Assembly: GCA_044352985.1 (NCBI GenBank)
Contig: JBILCU010000008.1
Location: forward strand, 1-64,000
From: JADJDM01 sp044352985
Lineage (GTDB): Bacteria; Bacteroidota; Bacteroidia; B-17B0; Aurantibacillaceae
DNA: 64,000 bases
Direction of reading: 5' to 3'
A model generated the notes under the pieces. The model was given only the letters and a program-made list of their open reading frames with translations. It searched no databases and was not told the origin of the DNA. How positions within the stretch are numbered: the stretch's first letter is position 1; each line of letters begins with the position of its first letter. Both the position numbers and the translations under genes were made by a program. Of the stretch, positions 46,701 through 54,481 are shown one piece after another.

Positions 46701-47826
46701 AGTTTGTTTCAATACTACAGGAAGAGGTGGTGGATTAGCAGATACTCTTGATGGTCAAATTGTACTTGAAGAAACCACAAACCGTGTAGTAATTAATATG
46801 TTCAAAAAAGGCGTACAACCTTCTAATACGTCAACTCAAGGATTAGAAAACCAAACAGGAAGTTCAACAAGTACACCTGTTCAGGGAAGACAAAACCAAG
46901 CCTGGAGTGTTAACAAAGAAACCAGAGTATTTACACCGTATTCAGGAACATATACTTACCTGTGGTCACCAGCAACTAATTTAAGTGATCCGGCAATTAA
47001 TAATCCTTTAGCACTTGCTGTTAATGCCACAACAACTTATTCTGTTTTAGCAACAGAACAAAGTGGATGTTCATCAACAGGAACGGTTACAGTGAATGTT
47101 AATCCACTACCAATTGTTAACTTAGGTCAAGATACAGGAAGTTGTGGTTTTATTAATTCTACAATTACATTAAATGCTTATCAACCAAATTCAACTTATA
47201 GCTGGAATGATAATAGTACAGATTCTGTTTTAATTGTAACTAATGTTGGAACTTACTATGTAACAGTAACAGATGCAAATGGTTGTATTGGTAGTGATAC
47301 TATTAATGTTTCTGATAATACACCAAATGTTAGCTTAACCCTTCCATTTACATTGGTGTGTGTAGACGCTACTGCTAATGCTATAAGTGGAGGTTTACCT
47401 GTAGGTGGAAGTTATAGTGGAAACGGTGTAAATGGAGCAAATTTTGATGCTAGTATTCCTGGTATTGGAACTGCAACCATTCAATATATTTACACAGACG
47501 CTATCAATGGTTGTTCTGATACTGCAATTGCAACAGTAGTTGTTGATCCTTGTATCGGTATAAAAGATTTAACACAAGTAACTGATTGGCTTGAAGTTTA
47601 TCCTAACCCAACAAGTGGTAAATTTACTTTAATGGCTAATGAAAACTTAATCACGAATTCAAAAATTGAATTAATAACAGCAGATGGAAAATTAATTTTA
47701 AGCAAAACAAACGAATTAAAAAATTCAATTGATTTTGACCTTGAAAATTATCCAAACGCAATATATTTCTTGAAAATATTTACTTCAAAAGGGATAAAAG
47801 TGGTTAAAATTGTTAAACAACATTAA
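37756..47826 (+). CDS. Giant repetitive surface protein with T9SS type A sorting domain, 3356 aa
   Basis: The N-terminus has a hydrophobic signal (LLVILAFTTTGIKAQ) preceded by ~25 residues. Residues ~35-830 form a right-handed parallel beta-helix-like region with many N-rich NNTI and SGN turns. Residues ~850-3190 consist of Ig-like and beta-sandwich modules repeated with a period of about 460 residues. Each full unit holds an Ig-like part (CLPGG, SASGANSYSW, TYTVTGTDANGC) and a sandwich part (GDDxGIGNLPIGFTFNYN, APLWDDNNT, IGISGAxGNYLSVTPLSP). The last ~75 residues are a type A sorting domain starting EVYPNPTSGKFTL. Such proteins act as adhesins or gliding-related filaments at the surface. 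The frame shows no damage over 10 kb. A strong terminator follows. Confidence 0.93.
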   Translation: MGIFYSKIEKRLSKTSLQLIKLLVILAFTTTGIKAQLTGTLNVPGDFADFATAINTLNTQGVGTGGVTINLVTGNPQSAPAGGYVITASGTSANPIILEGNGNTITTSAALTAGNLNDGIIKLHGADYVTIQNFILQENSTNTTTTSASNNMTEWGIALLYATTTNGAQNNTIQNNTIILNRTYQNTFGIYSNSTHAPTTPTTSATATSGTGGNSGLKIYSNNISNVNIGIIVVGPTAAADNNTGIDIGGSTAVQGNTISNYGTTGTFSGYVNMSGTVNGILIRNSIGFNIAYNSITSSNGGVTAGTLNGIQVQASSNTPSSTFTNNILNNTISLITGNLTGGMNGITYPSGSASTTSVLNINNNNFINATSLNGTSGNINLIDLASTNLTTSISNNTFTNITTNTTGNFVFIGANFTRPANASSNISGNSVVTQFNKTGAGGIVRFYNSNSSSPTSVTEINSNNNFSNITVTGATTITGWASTDGSATSPFGPTKTIQNNTFSNIAGGSNAITILNVGYSNNTGTNNISGNIISGISGSGTITGISSAGGSQNFYSNTISGLSSTGLSAVRGFNISGASTDNIYKNKIYNLSGSNVGTTVDGILISSGTTINLFNNLIGKLYASVASSTSDAVRGLNLTSTSLTSNIKVYYNTIFLDATSTGTDFNTSALYHAGNATASTANLDLQNNIIINKSTPRGSGSTVAFRRGLASTANYAATSNRNIYYAGVPSSTNLIYNDGTNSDQTLTAFKARVASRDDNSQTEDVPFISLDGTLATFLHVNNTTPTLAESKGISIATFNTDFDGDFRQGDASYTGTGTSPDIGADEFEGISVPVCSGTPTAGTISGSTAVCSGLGTNLNLSGSTNALGITYQWAFSTTSGGAPTFLGTNSGQATGNLTNTTYYVVTVTCANSGLSATSPEFTVSVNPNPTVSVTPTSGAYCLPGGTAVSLTASGANTYSWSPSTGLSGTTGNSVNASPTSTTTYAVTGTDANGCIGSANSTINVGLSPILSEISATPVAVCLGGNSQLNVNAYVPTNGPASTYVFSGSTGTYTPISGGTVLGTGVIGDDTGIGNLPIGFTFNYNGNPFTTFGVSSNGLIQLGNTTASITGFSSNNLTTNANIIAPLWDDNNTSGGTVSYLVTGTSPNQILTIQYTGMHVGGTGSSTNPTIDLQVKLFESNGVIQFIYGSTSAAFTSTTASIGISGATGNYLSVTPLSPANTSTSSNSTQNSSISSATNFPSGTIYTFTPPSNPVSQFLWAPSTFLNNTNTSNPIASSVNTSVNYSVTLTSSIGCVTNATVAISAGSVLSSSASASASSVCAGSSITLQATPTGGGAPYSYAWTGPNGFTSAVQNPVISSITTNQGGVYTVTITDNCASSSTSQTTIVVNSLPTITTTPVSERICLPEGSAVTLTASGASSYSWLPSAGLSSTTGNSVAARPASSTIYTVTGTDATGCVNTATASISIGTNPIVNGVTATPPAVCSGASSQLLANAVERVNGPVSNYTFTASSGTYTSISGGTVLPSGVIGDDVGIGNLPIGFTFNYNGNLFTTFGASSNGLIQLGNTTVNITGFSSNNLTTNANIIAPLWDDNNTSGGSVSYILTGVSPNQVLTIQYSGMHVGGGGSSTNPSIDVQIKLYEFDGKIEFVYGSTSATLSSTSASIGISGAIGNYLSVTPLSPVNTSTASSSVQNSSINSAVNFPLGTIYTFNPATTPITDFNWSPATYLSSTTIRNPLASNITSSLTYSVDIKSSTGCIITRTVAIAAGAALSSSANSTPAGTICEGSALSLQATPTGGGAPFSYAWVGPNGFTSLLQNPQINNITTAASGNYSVTITDNCGANSTAQVSITVNGAPQVTLNTTQGLICLPGGNAINLSASGAVSYTWSPANGLSSTTGNNVSANPTSTTIYTLTGTDGLGCTKAISATISVGNAPLISSTTALPNAVCSSGSSQLNVVANVPVDGTISNYSFLGSSGTYAPISGGIDVGSGAIGDDVGVGALPIGFNFNYNNTTYSTFAVSSNGFIRLGATTMSGLFTNNLTTNDNIIAALWDDNNTTGGNISYLLSGTSPNQVLTIQFTGMHVGDIGSTTSPTIDFQIKLFETSNKIEIIYGSTSASLTSSASIGISGAAGNYLSVTPLSPANSSTASSTAENSSVGSAANIPSGTTFSFLPPSEPINSIVWTPSTFLNNNTIANPSANSITSSTVYTVTVSSLIGCTATSTVSITAGQALTSSATASLSNILCEGSDVTLQATPIGGGGPYTFAWIGPNGFTSSAQDTLLEGVSINQAGTYTVNILDNCGATSQATVQLTVNSLPNVNISASASSICLPGGSAINLTASGANSYSWLPTNGLSDAFAATSSASPSSSTVYTVTGTDANGCIDTAIVSITVSNNPSISATASPDIVCINGSTQLLANASSLVGNYVFGTSTGTMMPMTGSTQVLASNNDDTPTASPVNIGFNFAFGGSSYSQFSVSPDGWILLGSATATNQFTNNVTSANNLPKIYPYWDDLATGSNGNVSTLLTGTAPNRIFVINWFVTIPRNTSGAANSDFQLWLYEANGKIEFHYGNMNSASMSSSVGLTNSVSDFNSVTITGNSNSTTSGNDNNANQPATGTVYSFVPPSYSYVWSPASFMNDATIQNPIASAINTNTTFTVVATELATGCSSSQTVSVSTTPMSNINLTVSPSALVCEGTSVTINAYPVGGSSPFTYSWSPVNSNTDTLGFNATTTQTYTVIATDNCGTSFTKTITVNVSSTPTVSITSSSLTYCNPGNAIQLTASGADQFNWLPATGLNITNGSNVNASPTTNTTYTVTGSTNGTGCSSTSTVSINVFATPTVTALANPNTSICVNDTVALNASANIPITYTQATDTYFSENCGTTAGPVGDDVVSSALPIGFNFNYYGVNYTQFAISTNGNIQLGDGSGSQNNPTYSTSFTDVAIPNSNTPNNMIAIAWDDWLVSAGEINYGVIGNAPNRKLVVCFNTTGRGGGLADTLDGQIVLEETTNRVVINMFKKGVQPSNTSTQGLENQTGSSTSTPVQGRQNQAWSVNKETRVFTPYSGTYTYLWSPATNLSDPAINNPLALAVNATTTYSVLATEQSGCSSTGTVTVNVNPLPIVNLGQDTGSCGFINSTITLNAYQPNSTYSWNDNSTDSVLIVTNVGTYYVTVTDANGCIGSDTINVSDNTPNVSLTLPFTLVCVDATANAISGGLPVGGSYSGNGVNGANFDASIPGIGTATIQYIYTDAINGCSDTAIATVVVDPCIGIKDLTQVTDWLEVYPNPTSGKFTLMANENLITNSKIELITADGKLILSKTNELKNSIDFDLENYPNAIYFLKIFTSKGIKVVKIVKQH
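40540..47100 (+). repeat. Five tandem ~1.33-1.39 kb modules in the giant surface gene
   Basis: The Ig-part cysteine landmark (TGT before CCxGG) recurs at 40579, 41968, 43360, 44743 and 46069, spacings of 1389, 1392, 1383 and 1326 bp. The first three units are close copies through both parts. In the fourth and fifth the sandwich part is strongly diverged (TMMPMTGSTQVL; FSENCGTTAGPVGDD). This indicates stepwise duplication with older units at the 3' end. Confidence 0.88.
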
Positions 47827-47848
47827 TGTCACAACCTATTAATTTAAA

Positions 47849-47881
47849 AAAGCTGCCTCAAATTGAGGCAGCTTTTTTTTT
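47849..47881 (+). terminator. Rho-independent terminator
   Basis: AGCTGCCTC pairs with GAGGCAGCT around a short loop (47851-47873), flanked by A-run and T-run. It lies 22 bp past the giant gene's stop. Confidence 0.92.
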
Positions 47882-47950
47882 ACCTTATAAAATGATATTT
47901 ATTAAGTCAAATTTTATAAAATAAATTTAACTTAGCATCAAAAATAATAT

Positions 47951-48994
47951 ATGTCTAGACCTCCAGTAAATTATAGTGAATACCTTCAATTAGATAAAAT
48001 ATTAGAAGCACAGTTTCCTGAAAGTGATAAGGAAAAAGTTGAAGCACATGATGAAATGCTTTTTATCATTATTCATCAAGCTTATGAGGTTTGGTTTAAA
48101 CAAATTATTTATGAAATTGACAGTTGTACTAAATTATTATCTGGAGACACTATTAAGGATAATTCGCCTGACTTACAAACAATTGTTCACAGAACAAACA
48201 GAATTACAACTATTTTAAAAGTTTTGGTTCATCAAATCGATATCATGGAAACCATGACTCCAATGGATTTTTTAGATTTTAGAGATTTACTTCGTCCTGC
48301 ATCAGGTTTTCAAAGTTGGCAATTTAAAACCATTGAAGCTAAATTAGGATTAAAATTTGAACATCGTCATGGTCAAAACTATTATACCTCACAACTGAAA
48401 CCACAGCAAGTGGCTATGATTAAAGATGTTGAATCAAAACCTTCTGTAATTCAACTACTTAATAATTGGCTTGAAAGAATGCCATTTTTCGACAACAGTG
48501 AATTATGGAAAAACTACAATACTTTGTATACAAATAATTCGAATAAACATCAATTTTGGAACGATTACATAACAATATATGCAGAAGGATTAGGAGAAGG
48601 TGAAAAACAAAATTTGGCTGCTTTCGAAAAATATTTTTTCTCAGAAGAAAACGATCCAGAAAGACAATTAAGCACCAGAGCTGCAAGATCTGCTTTATTT
48701 ATTATGTTATACAGAGGATATCCACTTCTTCAGTATCCTTATCAATTATTAAACAATCTTCTTGAAATTGATGAACAATTGTCTATTTGGAGATTTCGAC
48801 ACATCAACATGGTGAGTAGAATAATTGGAATGAGAACAGGAACTGGGGGCAGTACAGGAAAAGAATATTTAATGGGTGCTTTAAGTAAACATTACATATT
48901 TAAAGAAATTTCTGCAATGACTAGTTTTTTAATTGAAAACAGAAGAAAACCAAAACTTAGTAAAGAATTACAAGAAAAATTAGGCTTTATTTAA
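47951..48994 (+). CDS. kynA: Tryptophan 2,3-dioxygenase
   Basis: This heme enzyme opens the indole ring of L-tryptophan to N-formylkynurenine, the first step of the kynurenine path to NAD or catabolism. The 347-aa length fits the longer Bacteroidota form. Landmarks are YSEYLQLDKILEAQFP at the N-terminus, HDEMLFIIIHQAYEVWFKQI (substrate and heme pocket) near residues 33-52, the block PMDFLDFRDLLRPASGFQSWQF near 102-123, and the heme-ligand His in FRHINMVSRIIGMRTGTGGSTG near 280. No other kynurenine gene is adjacent. It has its own transcription unit after the strong terminator. Confidence 0.96.
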   Translation: MSRPPVNYSEYLQLDKILEAQFPESDKEKVEAHDEMLFIIIHQAYEVWFKQIIYEIDSCTKLLSGDTIKDNSPDLQTIVHRTNRITTILKVLVHQIDIMETMTPMDFLDFRDLLRPASGFQSWQFKTIEAKLGLKFEHRHGQNYYTSQLKPQQVAMIKDVESKPSVIQLLNNWLERMPFFDNSELWKNYNTLYTNNSNKHQFWNDYITIYAEGLGEGEKQNLAAFEKYFFSEENDPERQLSTRAARSALFIMLYRGYPLLQYPYQLLNNLLEIDEQLSIWRFRHINMVSRIIGMRTGTGGSTGKEYLMGALSKHYIFKEISAMTSFLIENRRKPKLSKELQEKLGFI

Positions 48995-49058
48995 TCTAAG
49001 TTTAATTATGATTTTTGCAAAATTTGAATAAATTTGCGCTGCAAAAAGTTAAAACTCA

Positions 49059-51077
49059 ATGTTAAACTTACTTTTAAACATCACTTTACTATTATTTTCA
49101 TTTACTGAAATCAACGCAAAGCCTAATCCTTATAAATTAAATAAGGCTAAAAAGCATATTAGAAGAAGTGATTACGTTGAGGCTGCTAAAATTTATGAAA
49201 CCTATTTAAGCAATAAACCCGACGATCAATATGCTCAGGTAGAATATGCTTCCATTCTCTATTTTGATTTAAAAGATTATGAAAAAGCAAATCCATATAT
49301 TCAAAAAGCGCTATCAAATAGCACTGATACCTTAAGTTTCGGATTAGCATTATTAAAAACAGAAATTTATTTAGGGCATAACGATATAGCTTATGATTTG
49401 ATTACTAAACTTGAAAAATACAGTAAAAACCACCCAAAGAATATCGAATTTAAAAACGAATTACAATACGATATTAAAATTTTAGACTATCAAAAAACTC
49501 ACCCGTCTCTATTAAAAACAAATAATTTTTTTGTTATTAATGCAGGTAAAGAAGTAAACTCTTTGTATGCAGATTATGTATCTATGACTGATTTAAATGA
49601 GCAATTCATTTTACTTACATCAAGAAGAAAAACCAAACAAAAAGAAAAAGTAATTGATATAGAAAACGCATATAAAGAAAAAATGTTTTCTTCAAGTAGA
49701 AAATTAAATCATTTTGATACTGCTTACTCTGTTCATTATGAATTCAATGGCATTAAATCTAAAAAGTCTTTTACCAATGAATCTTTTGTTTCTTTATCAC
49801 CTGATGGCAATTCGCTGTATCTCTTTAAAGAAGGTACAATATGGAAAACAAATCAACAAAATCAAAAATGGGAAAAGCCCGAGAAATTTGAAAAACAAAT
49901 TTTAGATGCTGATTATACCAATCATGGATCTATAACTGCTGATGGGAAACATTTTTACTTTTCATCTGAAAAAGAGGGCGGAAAAGGTGGATTGGATATA
50001 TATCATATTAGTAAAAATGATGACGGTTCATGGTCAGAAGTTGATGCTTTAAATATATTAAATACAAAAGGTAACGAGCAAGGACCATACATTACCAAAG
50101 ATGGTAAAACTATTTATTTTTCTTCCGACTCTCTCGATGGATTTGGTGGTTATGATATTTTTAAATCAGAGTATGATGGGAAAAACTGGTCATCTCCTAT
50201 AAATTTAGGTATGCCTTATAATTCTGTTGCTGATGATATTTTCTTTATTCCTAAAGAGAAAGATGAAGTTGGATATTTGTCATCCAATAGACAAGGTACA
50301 AATGGAAATTACGATGTATATAGATTTTATTCATTCAATAATTCTGACTTTAACAATAAAAATTTGTTAACAATTACAACAGAAAAAGATACCACTTTTA
50401 CTGTTAATGTTAATTCTGTAAGTAAATACATTAACAAGGAAATTGGTTTTGAAGCCTCAAACTTGTTTTTTAATTTAAATGATTCAGTTGAGTACAAAAG
50501 TATAGGGGAATTAAATAATGCTATCAATAAAATAACCACTAAAAAAATCGAAATTGAACAACAATTAATCTGCAATGATTGCCCTTTTAAAAATGTTAAT
50601 TTCTTTACGATTTATCACAAAGATGAAGTTAAACAAGACACTACTTCTAGTTTAGTATCAAACTCTAACACAAATAACTCATCTACAGCTAATAACATTG
50701 CAAATAATAGTTCAACTTCAAACATAGCTGAAACTAGTCAAACAATAAATTTTAAATTTAATCAATGTACTCCTGATGCTTCAACGTTAAATTCAATTAT
50801 TGAATTGATTAAACAAGGGAATAAAGACAATGTAAAAATATTACTTGAAGGACATACCGATAATGTAGGTTCAGAAGAATATAATCAAAAATTATCTGAA
50901 AAACGTGCAAAGGCAGTAAAGTCAGAATTAGTAAAACAAAAGGTTATTTCAAGCAACTCAATTGAAATTAAAGGATTAGGAGAATCAAAACCTAAAATTG
51001 ATTGTAAAAACAATTGTAGCACTGAAGAACATTCAAAAAACAGAAGGGTAGAAATTAAATTTATTCCTTCAAAATAA
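49059..51077 (+). CDS. OmpA-family protein with TPR and PD40 propeller (PorE-like)
   Basis: A 672-aa exported protein. A short signal (MLNLLLNITLLLFSFTEINA) is followed by TPR-like helices (residues ~22-140), then PD40/WD40-like repeats (YFSSEKEGGKGGLDIYHISK, YFSSDSLDGFGGYDIFKSE, YLSSNRQGTNGNYDVYRF, ~240-425). An Asn/Ser-rich linker precedes a C-terminal OmpA peptidoglycan-binding domain (~560-670: LLEGHTDNVGSEEYNQKLSEKRAKAVK, NRRVEIKF). The same domain order is found in PorE, which anchors the T9SS to peptidoglycan; a paralogue is equally possible because such proteins are numerous. A TAAATTTG -7-like element lies at 49029-49036. Confidence 0.88.
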   Translation: MLNLLLNITLLLFSFTEINAKPNPYKLNKAKKHIRRSDYVEAAKIYETYLSNKPDDQYAQVEYASILYFDLKDYEKANPYIQKALSNSTDTLSFGLALLKTEIYLGHNDIAYDLITKLEKYSKNHPKNIEFKNELQYDIKILDYQKTHPSLLKTNNFFVINAGKEVNSLYADYVSMTDLNEQFILLTSRRKTKQKEKVIDIENAYKEKMFSSSRKLNHFDTAYSVHYEFNGIKSKKSFTNESFVSLSPDGNSLYLFKEGTIWKTNQQNQKWEKPEKFEKQILDADYTNHGSITADGKHFYFSSEKEGGKGGLDIYHISKNDDGSWSEVDALNILNTKGNEQGPYITKDGKTIYFSSDSLDGFGGYDIFKSEYDGKNWSSPINLGMPYNSVADDIFFIPKEKDEVGYLSSNRQGTNGNYDVYRFYSFNNSDFNNKNLLTITTEKDTTFTVNVNSVSKYINKEIGFEASNLFFNLNDSVEYKSIGELNNAINKITTKKIEIEQQLICNDCPFKNVNFFTIYHKDEVKQDTTSSLVSNSNTNNSSTANNIANNSSTSNIAETSQTINFKFNQCTPDASTLNSIIELIKQGNKDNVKILLEGHTDNVGSEEYNQKLSEKRAKAVKSELVKQKVISSNSIEIKGLGESKPKIDCKNNCSTEEHSKNRRVEIKFIPSK

Positions 51078-51108
51078 TTAAGTTTTTTATATAATTAATT
51101 TCAAATTT

Positions 51109-52026
51109 GTGGCTAACTGGAGAATAAAAGCTATCGTTCAAAAAATAATTTCGTTTTTTCCCGGTAACTACAAAATCAATTATCTTTTTCAAAAACACAT
51201 TACAAAAGGTGTTTTTTTATCTGACGAATATTTTTTCGACCGTTTAGGGCATGCTGAAAAACATGCAAAATTTTATTTTGAAGAAAAACATTCATTTCCA
51301 GATTCAACTCTTGAATTAGGAACAGGATGGTATCCTGTTGTACCCATTTCCATGTTTTTATTAGGTGCTGATTCAATTAATACAATTGATATAACGCCTT
51401 TGTTAGATAAAGAAAAATTAATTGTTACACTTAAAAAATTTATTGAAGCGATAAATAACAATAAAATAAATTCAATTTTTTTAAGAGACGAATCAAGAGT
51501 AAAAAAAATAATCAAACTATCAGAAAAAGCAGAACAATTTGAATTAACAGAGATTTTATCTAAACTAAATATTACATATTTGCAAGCAGATGCACGATCA
51601 TTACCATTTGATGCAGAATCTATCGATTTCATTCATTCCAACAATACGTTAGAACATATTTACGAAGACATATTAACTGATATTTTAACTGAATTTAATC
51701 GAATTCAGAAAAAATCTGGACTTCAATCTCATTTTATCGATATGAGCGATCATTTTGCACATGCTGATCATTCAATTACAATTTATAATTACTTACAGTT
51801 TACAGAAAATCAATGGCAAAGAATTGACAACTCTGTTCAACCGCAAAATAGGCTTAGATTAAATCAATATCGTAATCTATATCTTAAAAATGGATTAACG
51901 ATTATTAAAGAAGAAATTAGACCAGGTGACATTAATGAGCTCAATAAAGTTAAACTAAGTTCACCTTTTGATTCTTTTAGCAAAAGTGAAGTTGCAGTTA
52001 GCCATGTCTATTTATTGTCCAAATAA
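51109..52026 (+). CDS. Class I SAM-dependent methyltransferase
   Basis: This 305-aa protein probably starts at GTG (MANWRIKAIVQKII). The Rossmann SAM motif is TLELGTGWYPVVPISMFLLGA (ELGTGW, near residues 68-77). The adenine-binding acidic end of strand 2 is NTIDITPL, and the motif IV-like LPFDAESIDFIHSNNTLEHI lies near 168-187. The substrate is unknown; the sugar- and lipid-related genes that follow suggest an envelope molecule. It is the first of four close-packed plus-strand genes (51109-55715). Confidence 0.85.
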   Translation: MANWRIKAIVQKIISFFPGNYKINYLFQKHITKGVFLSDEYFFDRLGHAEKHAKFYFEEKHSFPDSTLELGTGWYPVVPISMFLLGADSINTIDITPLLDKEKLIVTLKKFIEAINNNKINSIFLRDESRVKKIIKLSEKAEQFELTEILSKLNITYLQADARSLPFDAESIDFIHSNNTLEHIYEDILTDILTEFNRIQKKSGLQSHFIDMSDHFAHADHSITIYNYLQFTENQWQRIDNSVQPQNRLRLNQYRNLYLKNGLTIIKEEIRPGDINELNKVKLSSPFDSFSKSEVAVSHVYLLSK

Positions 52027-52056
52027 TCCTATCAATACTATTTATTTAAATAAATA

Positions 52057-52731
52057 ATGTGGGCTTTGATTAAAAATAACAGTTGGTTTTACATTATTTA
52101 TTTCATTGCTCTTATTATAAGTTGTTTTTTTATCTTAACAACAGAAAAACTTCAACTTCATCAGCAAATTAACCAATGTGTAGGTAACTCAATCACGGAT
52201 AATTTTTTTAAATACTTTACACATTTGGGTGATGGTTTATTTTTAATCATAGTATCACTTCTGATTTGTTTTTTTGATGTAAAAAAAGGCATTACTTTAT
52301 TATTTGCATACGCAATATGTGGAGGATTAACCCAATTTTTAAAAGAAGTCTTTTTTAACTTTGAAATGCGACCTTACTTTTATTACAGCTTCCATCAGTT
52401 CCCATTAAAAATAGTTGAAGGTGTAGATATGCACAGTCAAAATTCTTTTCCTTCTGGGCATGCTACAGCTGCGCTTTGTTTATTTACAATTATTAGTTTT
52501 TACACTTCAAAAAAGTTAGGAAAAATTGGAATTGCCATTCTAGCGCTAATTGTATCTTTTTCACGAGTTTACTTATCTCAACATTTTACCGAGGATATTA
52601 CAGTTGGAAGTTTAATTGGAGTAGTATTTACAAGTTTAGTTATCTATATTTTTTATTTCACCAACTTTAAGTTAAAATTAATTAAGTTAGAAAAACCTAT
52701 TCAACAACTCTTTAAAAGTAAAAATGCTTAA
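52057..52731 (+). CDS. PAP2-family membrane phosphatase
   Basis: A 224-aa integral membrane protein with six hydrophobic segments and the acid phosphatase/PAP2 motifs: the SGHATAAL part of NSFPSGHATAA near residues 133-140, and SRVYLSQHFTEDI near 168-180 (catalytic His). The first motif, usually KxxxxxxRP, is seen as KEVFFNFEMRP. Such enzymes remove phosphate from lipid pyrophosphates or lipid A. Its 3' end overlaps the glycosyltransferase gene by 8 bp, so the pair is translationally coupled. Confidence 0.92.
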   Translation: MWALIKNNSWFYIIYFIALIISCFFILTTEKLQLHQQINQCVGNSITDNFFKYFTHLGDGLFLIIVSLLICFFDVKKGITLLFAYAICGGLTQFLKEVFFNFEMRPYFYYSFHQFPLKIVEGVDMHSQNSFPSGHATAALCLFTIISFYTSKKLGKIGIAILALIVSFSRVYLSQHFTEDITVGSLIGVVFTSLVIYIFYFTNFKLKLIKLEKPIQQLFKSKNA

Positions 52732-54481
52732 CAGAAATGCACTAATTACTATTTTAATTTTAATTGCAGGCTGCATTTTATTTATTCCATTTTTAGGTGC
52801 CGTGCATTTATTTGACTGGGATGAAATCAATTTTGCAGAATGTGCGAGAGAAATGATAACCACAGGCAATTATTCACAAGTTCAGATTAATTATCAGCCA
52901 TTTTGGGAGAAGCCACCACTTTTTATATGGATGCAAGCAATTTCTATGAATATTTTTGGGGTGAACGAATTTGCTGCCCGATTCCCAAATGCAATATGCG
53001 GTATAATTTCACTCGTTGTAATCTATAATATTGGAAAAAAAGTATATGATGAAAAATTTGGATTAATTTGGGTTTTGGTGTATGCAGGTAGTTTTCTTAC
53101 TTTTTTTTACTTCAAAACAGGAATTATAGACCCTTGGTTTAATTTATTTATTTTTCTAGGCATTTATAATGTAATTTTATTCACTAACAATCCGGAAGGA
53201 AAAAACAATTTTAAGTACTTGTTTTTTGCAGGTGCAAGTATTGGCTTATCCGTTTTAACAAAAGGACCTGTAGGTTTACTTATTTTTGGATTAACAAGTG
53301 GTGTGTTTTTAATCACAAAACGTTTCCACAATATAGGTAAATTTAAACACCTCCTAGTATTTATTGCTTCGTTTTGTTTAATTGGGTTAAGCTGGTTTAT
53401 CATTGAAATTTTAAAAGGAAATTCTAAATTGGTTTTTGAATTTGTCAATTACCAAATACGGTTATTAAACACTAAAGATTCTGGTCATGGAGGATTTTTA
53501 CTCTATCATTTTGTTATTTTATTAATAGGATGCTTTCCCGCTTCTGTTTTCTTTTTTACATCATTTAAAAAATCAAATAGTGATACCCCATTTCAACTGC
53601 ATTTTAAAAAATGGATGTTTATTTTGTTTTGGGTGGTATTAATTTTATTTACCATTGTAAAAACTAAAATAGTTCACTATTCTAGCATGTGCTGGTTACC
53701 ACTCACCTTTTTGTCTGCTCATGGTATTTATAAAATAATAATTGGTGAAAAGCAATTAAAAAAATGGCAATTCAATCTGGGAATTTTTTTAGTTTTAATT
53801 TTTGGAATTACGCTTGCCTTTTTACCTTTAATAGATCATATTAAGGGCCCATTACTTAATGGGAATATGATTCAGGATAAATTTGCTTTAGAAAATTTAA
53901 AAGCAAATGGTAATTGGCTCGGGTTTGAATGGATTTTTGGATTTCTATTCTTATTCTCTTCCCTACTCTTTTTTTACAGAATTTTAAAAGGACATTATAA
54001 CGCCATTACTCATTTATTTATTAGCTCATTAATTACCATTTTTTTAGCTTCTATTTTTATTGTTCCTAAAATTGAATTTTATGTTCAGGGTGCTGCAATT
54101 GAATTTTACAAGAAAATTAGAAATGAAGATTGTTTTGTTGAAACAGCAAGTTTTAAAAGCTATGCCTACCTTTTTTATTCGGATAAAAAACCAGAACAAA
54201 ACACACCTGAACTACTAAAATTTGCAAAAGAAATTGGTGATAAAGAAGCAAAAGAAGGAATTTACGATCCAATGCAATCGTTTGCAAGATACAGTGTTAT
54301 ATATATTTGCGATAATAAAATAACAAAACCAGCTTATATAGTTTTAAAATGCAATAATGAAACTGAATTTATAAGTCGTTATCCTGAATTTACAAAGCTT
54401 TATTCAAAAAATGGTTTTGTCTTTTTAATTAAAAAGCCTTATCCAACTGTAAATAGTAATGAGTTTAAAACAGGTATTTAA
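52724..54481 (+). CDS. Glycosyltransferase family 39 (ArnT-like) membrane protein
   Basis: A 585-aa multi-pass protein of the GT-C fold. The catalytic acidic site lies in the first periplasmic loop: HLFDWDEINFAECAREMI (Asp-Asp/Glu near residues 25-42), followed by YQPFWEKPPLFIWMQAISMNIFG, typical of ArnT/PMT relatives. These enzymes move a sugar from a polyprenyl-phosphate carrier onto lipid A or protein. Neighbouring PAP2 and MFS genes (overlaps of 8 and 23 bp) form an envelope-modification operon. The acceptor is not deducible. Confidence 0.9.
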   Translation: MLNRNALITILILIAGCILFIPFLGAVHLFDWDEINFAECAREMITTGNYSQVQINYQPFWEKPPLFIWMQAISMNIFGVNEFAARFPNAICGIISLVVIYNIGKKVYDEKFGLIWVLVYAGSFLTFFYFKTGIIDPWFNLFIFLGIYNVILFTNNPEGKNNFKYLFFAGASIGLSVLTKGPVGLLIFGLTSGVFLITKRFHNIGKFKHLLVFIASFCLIGLSWFIIEILKGNSKLVFEFVNYQIRLLNTKDSGHGGFLLYHFVILLIGCFPASVFFFTSFKKSNSDTPFQLHFKKWMFILFWVVLILFTIVKTKIVHYSSMCWLPLTFLSAHGIYKIIIGEKQLKKWQFNLGIFLVLIFGITLAFLPLIDHIKGPLLNGNMIQDKFALENLKANGNWLGFEWIFGFLFLFSSLLFFYRILKGHYNAITHLFISSLITIFLASIFIVPKIEFYVQGAAIEFYKKIRNEDCFVETASFKSYAYLFYSDKKPEQNTPELLKFAKEIGDKEAKEGIYDPMQSFARYSVIYICDNKITKPAYIVLKCNNETEFISRYPEFTKLYSKNGFVFLIKKPYPTVNSNEFKTGI

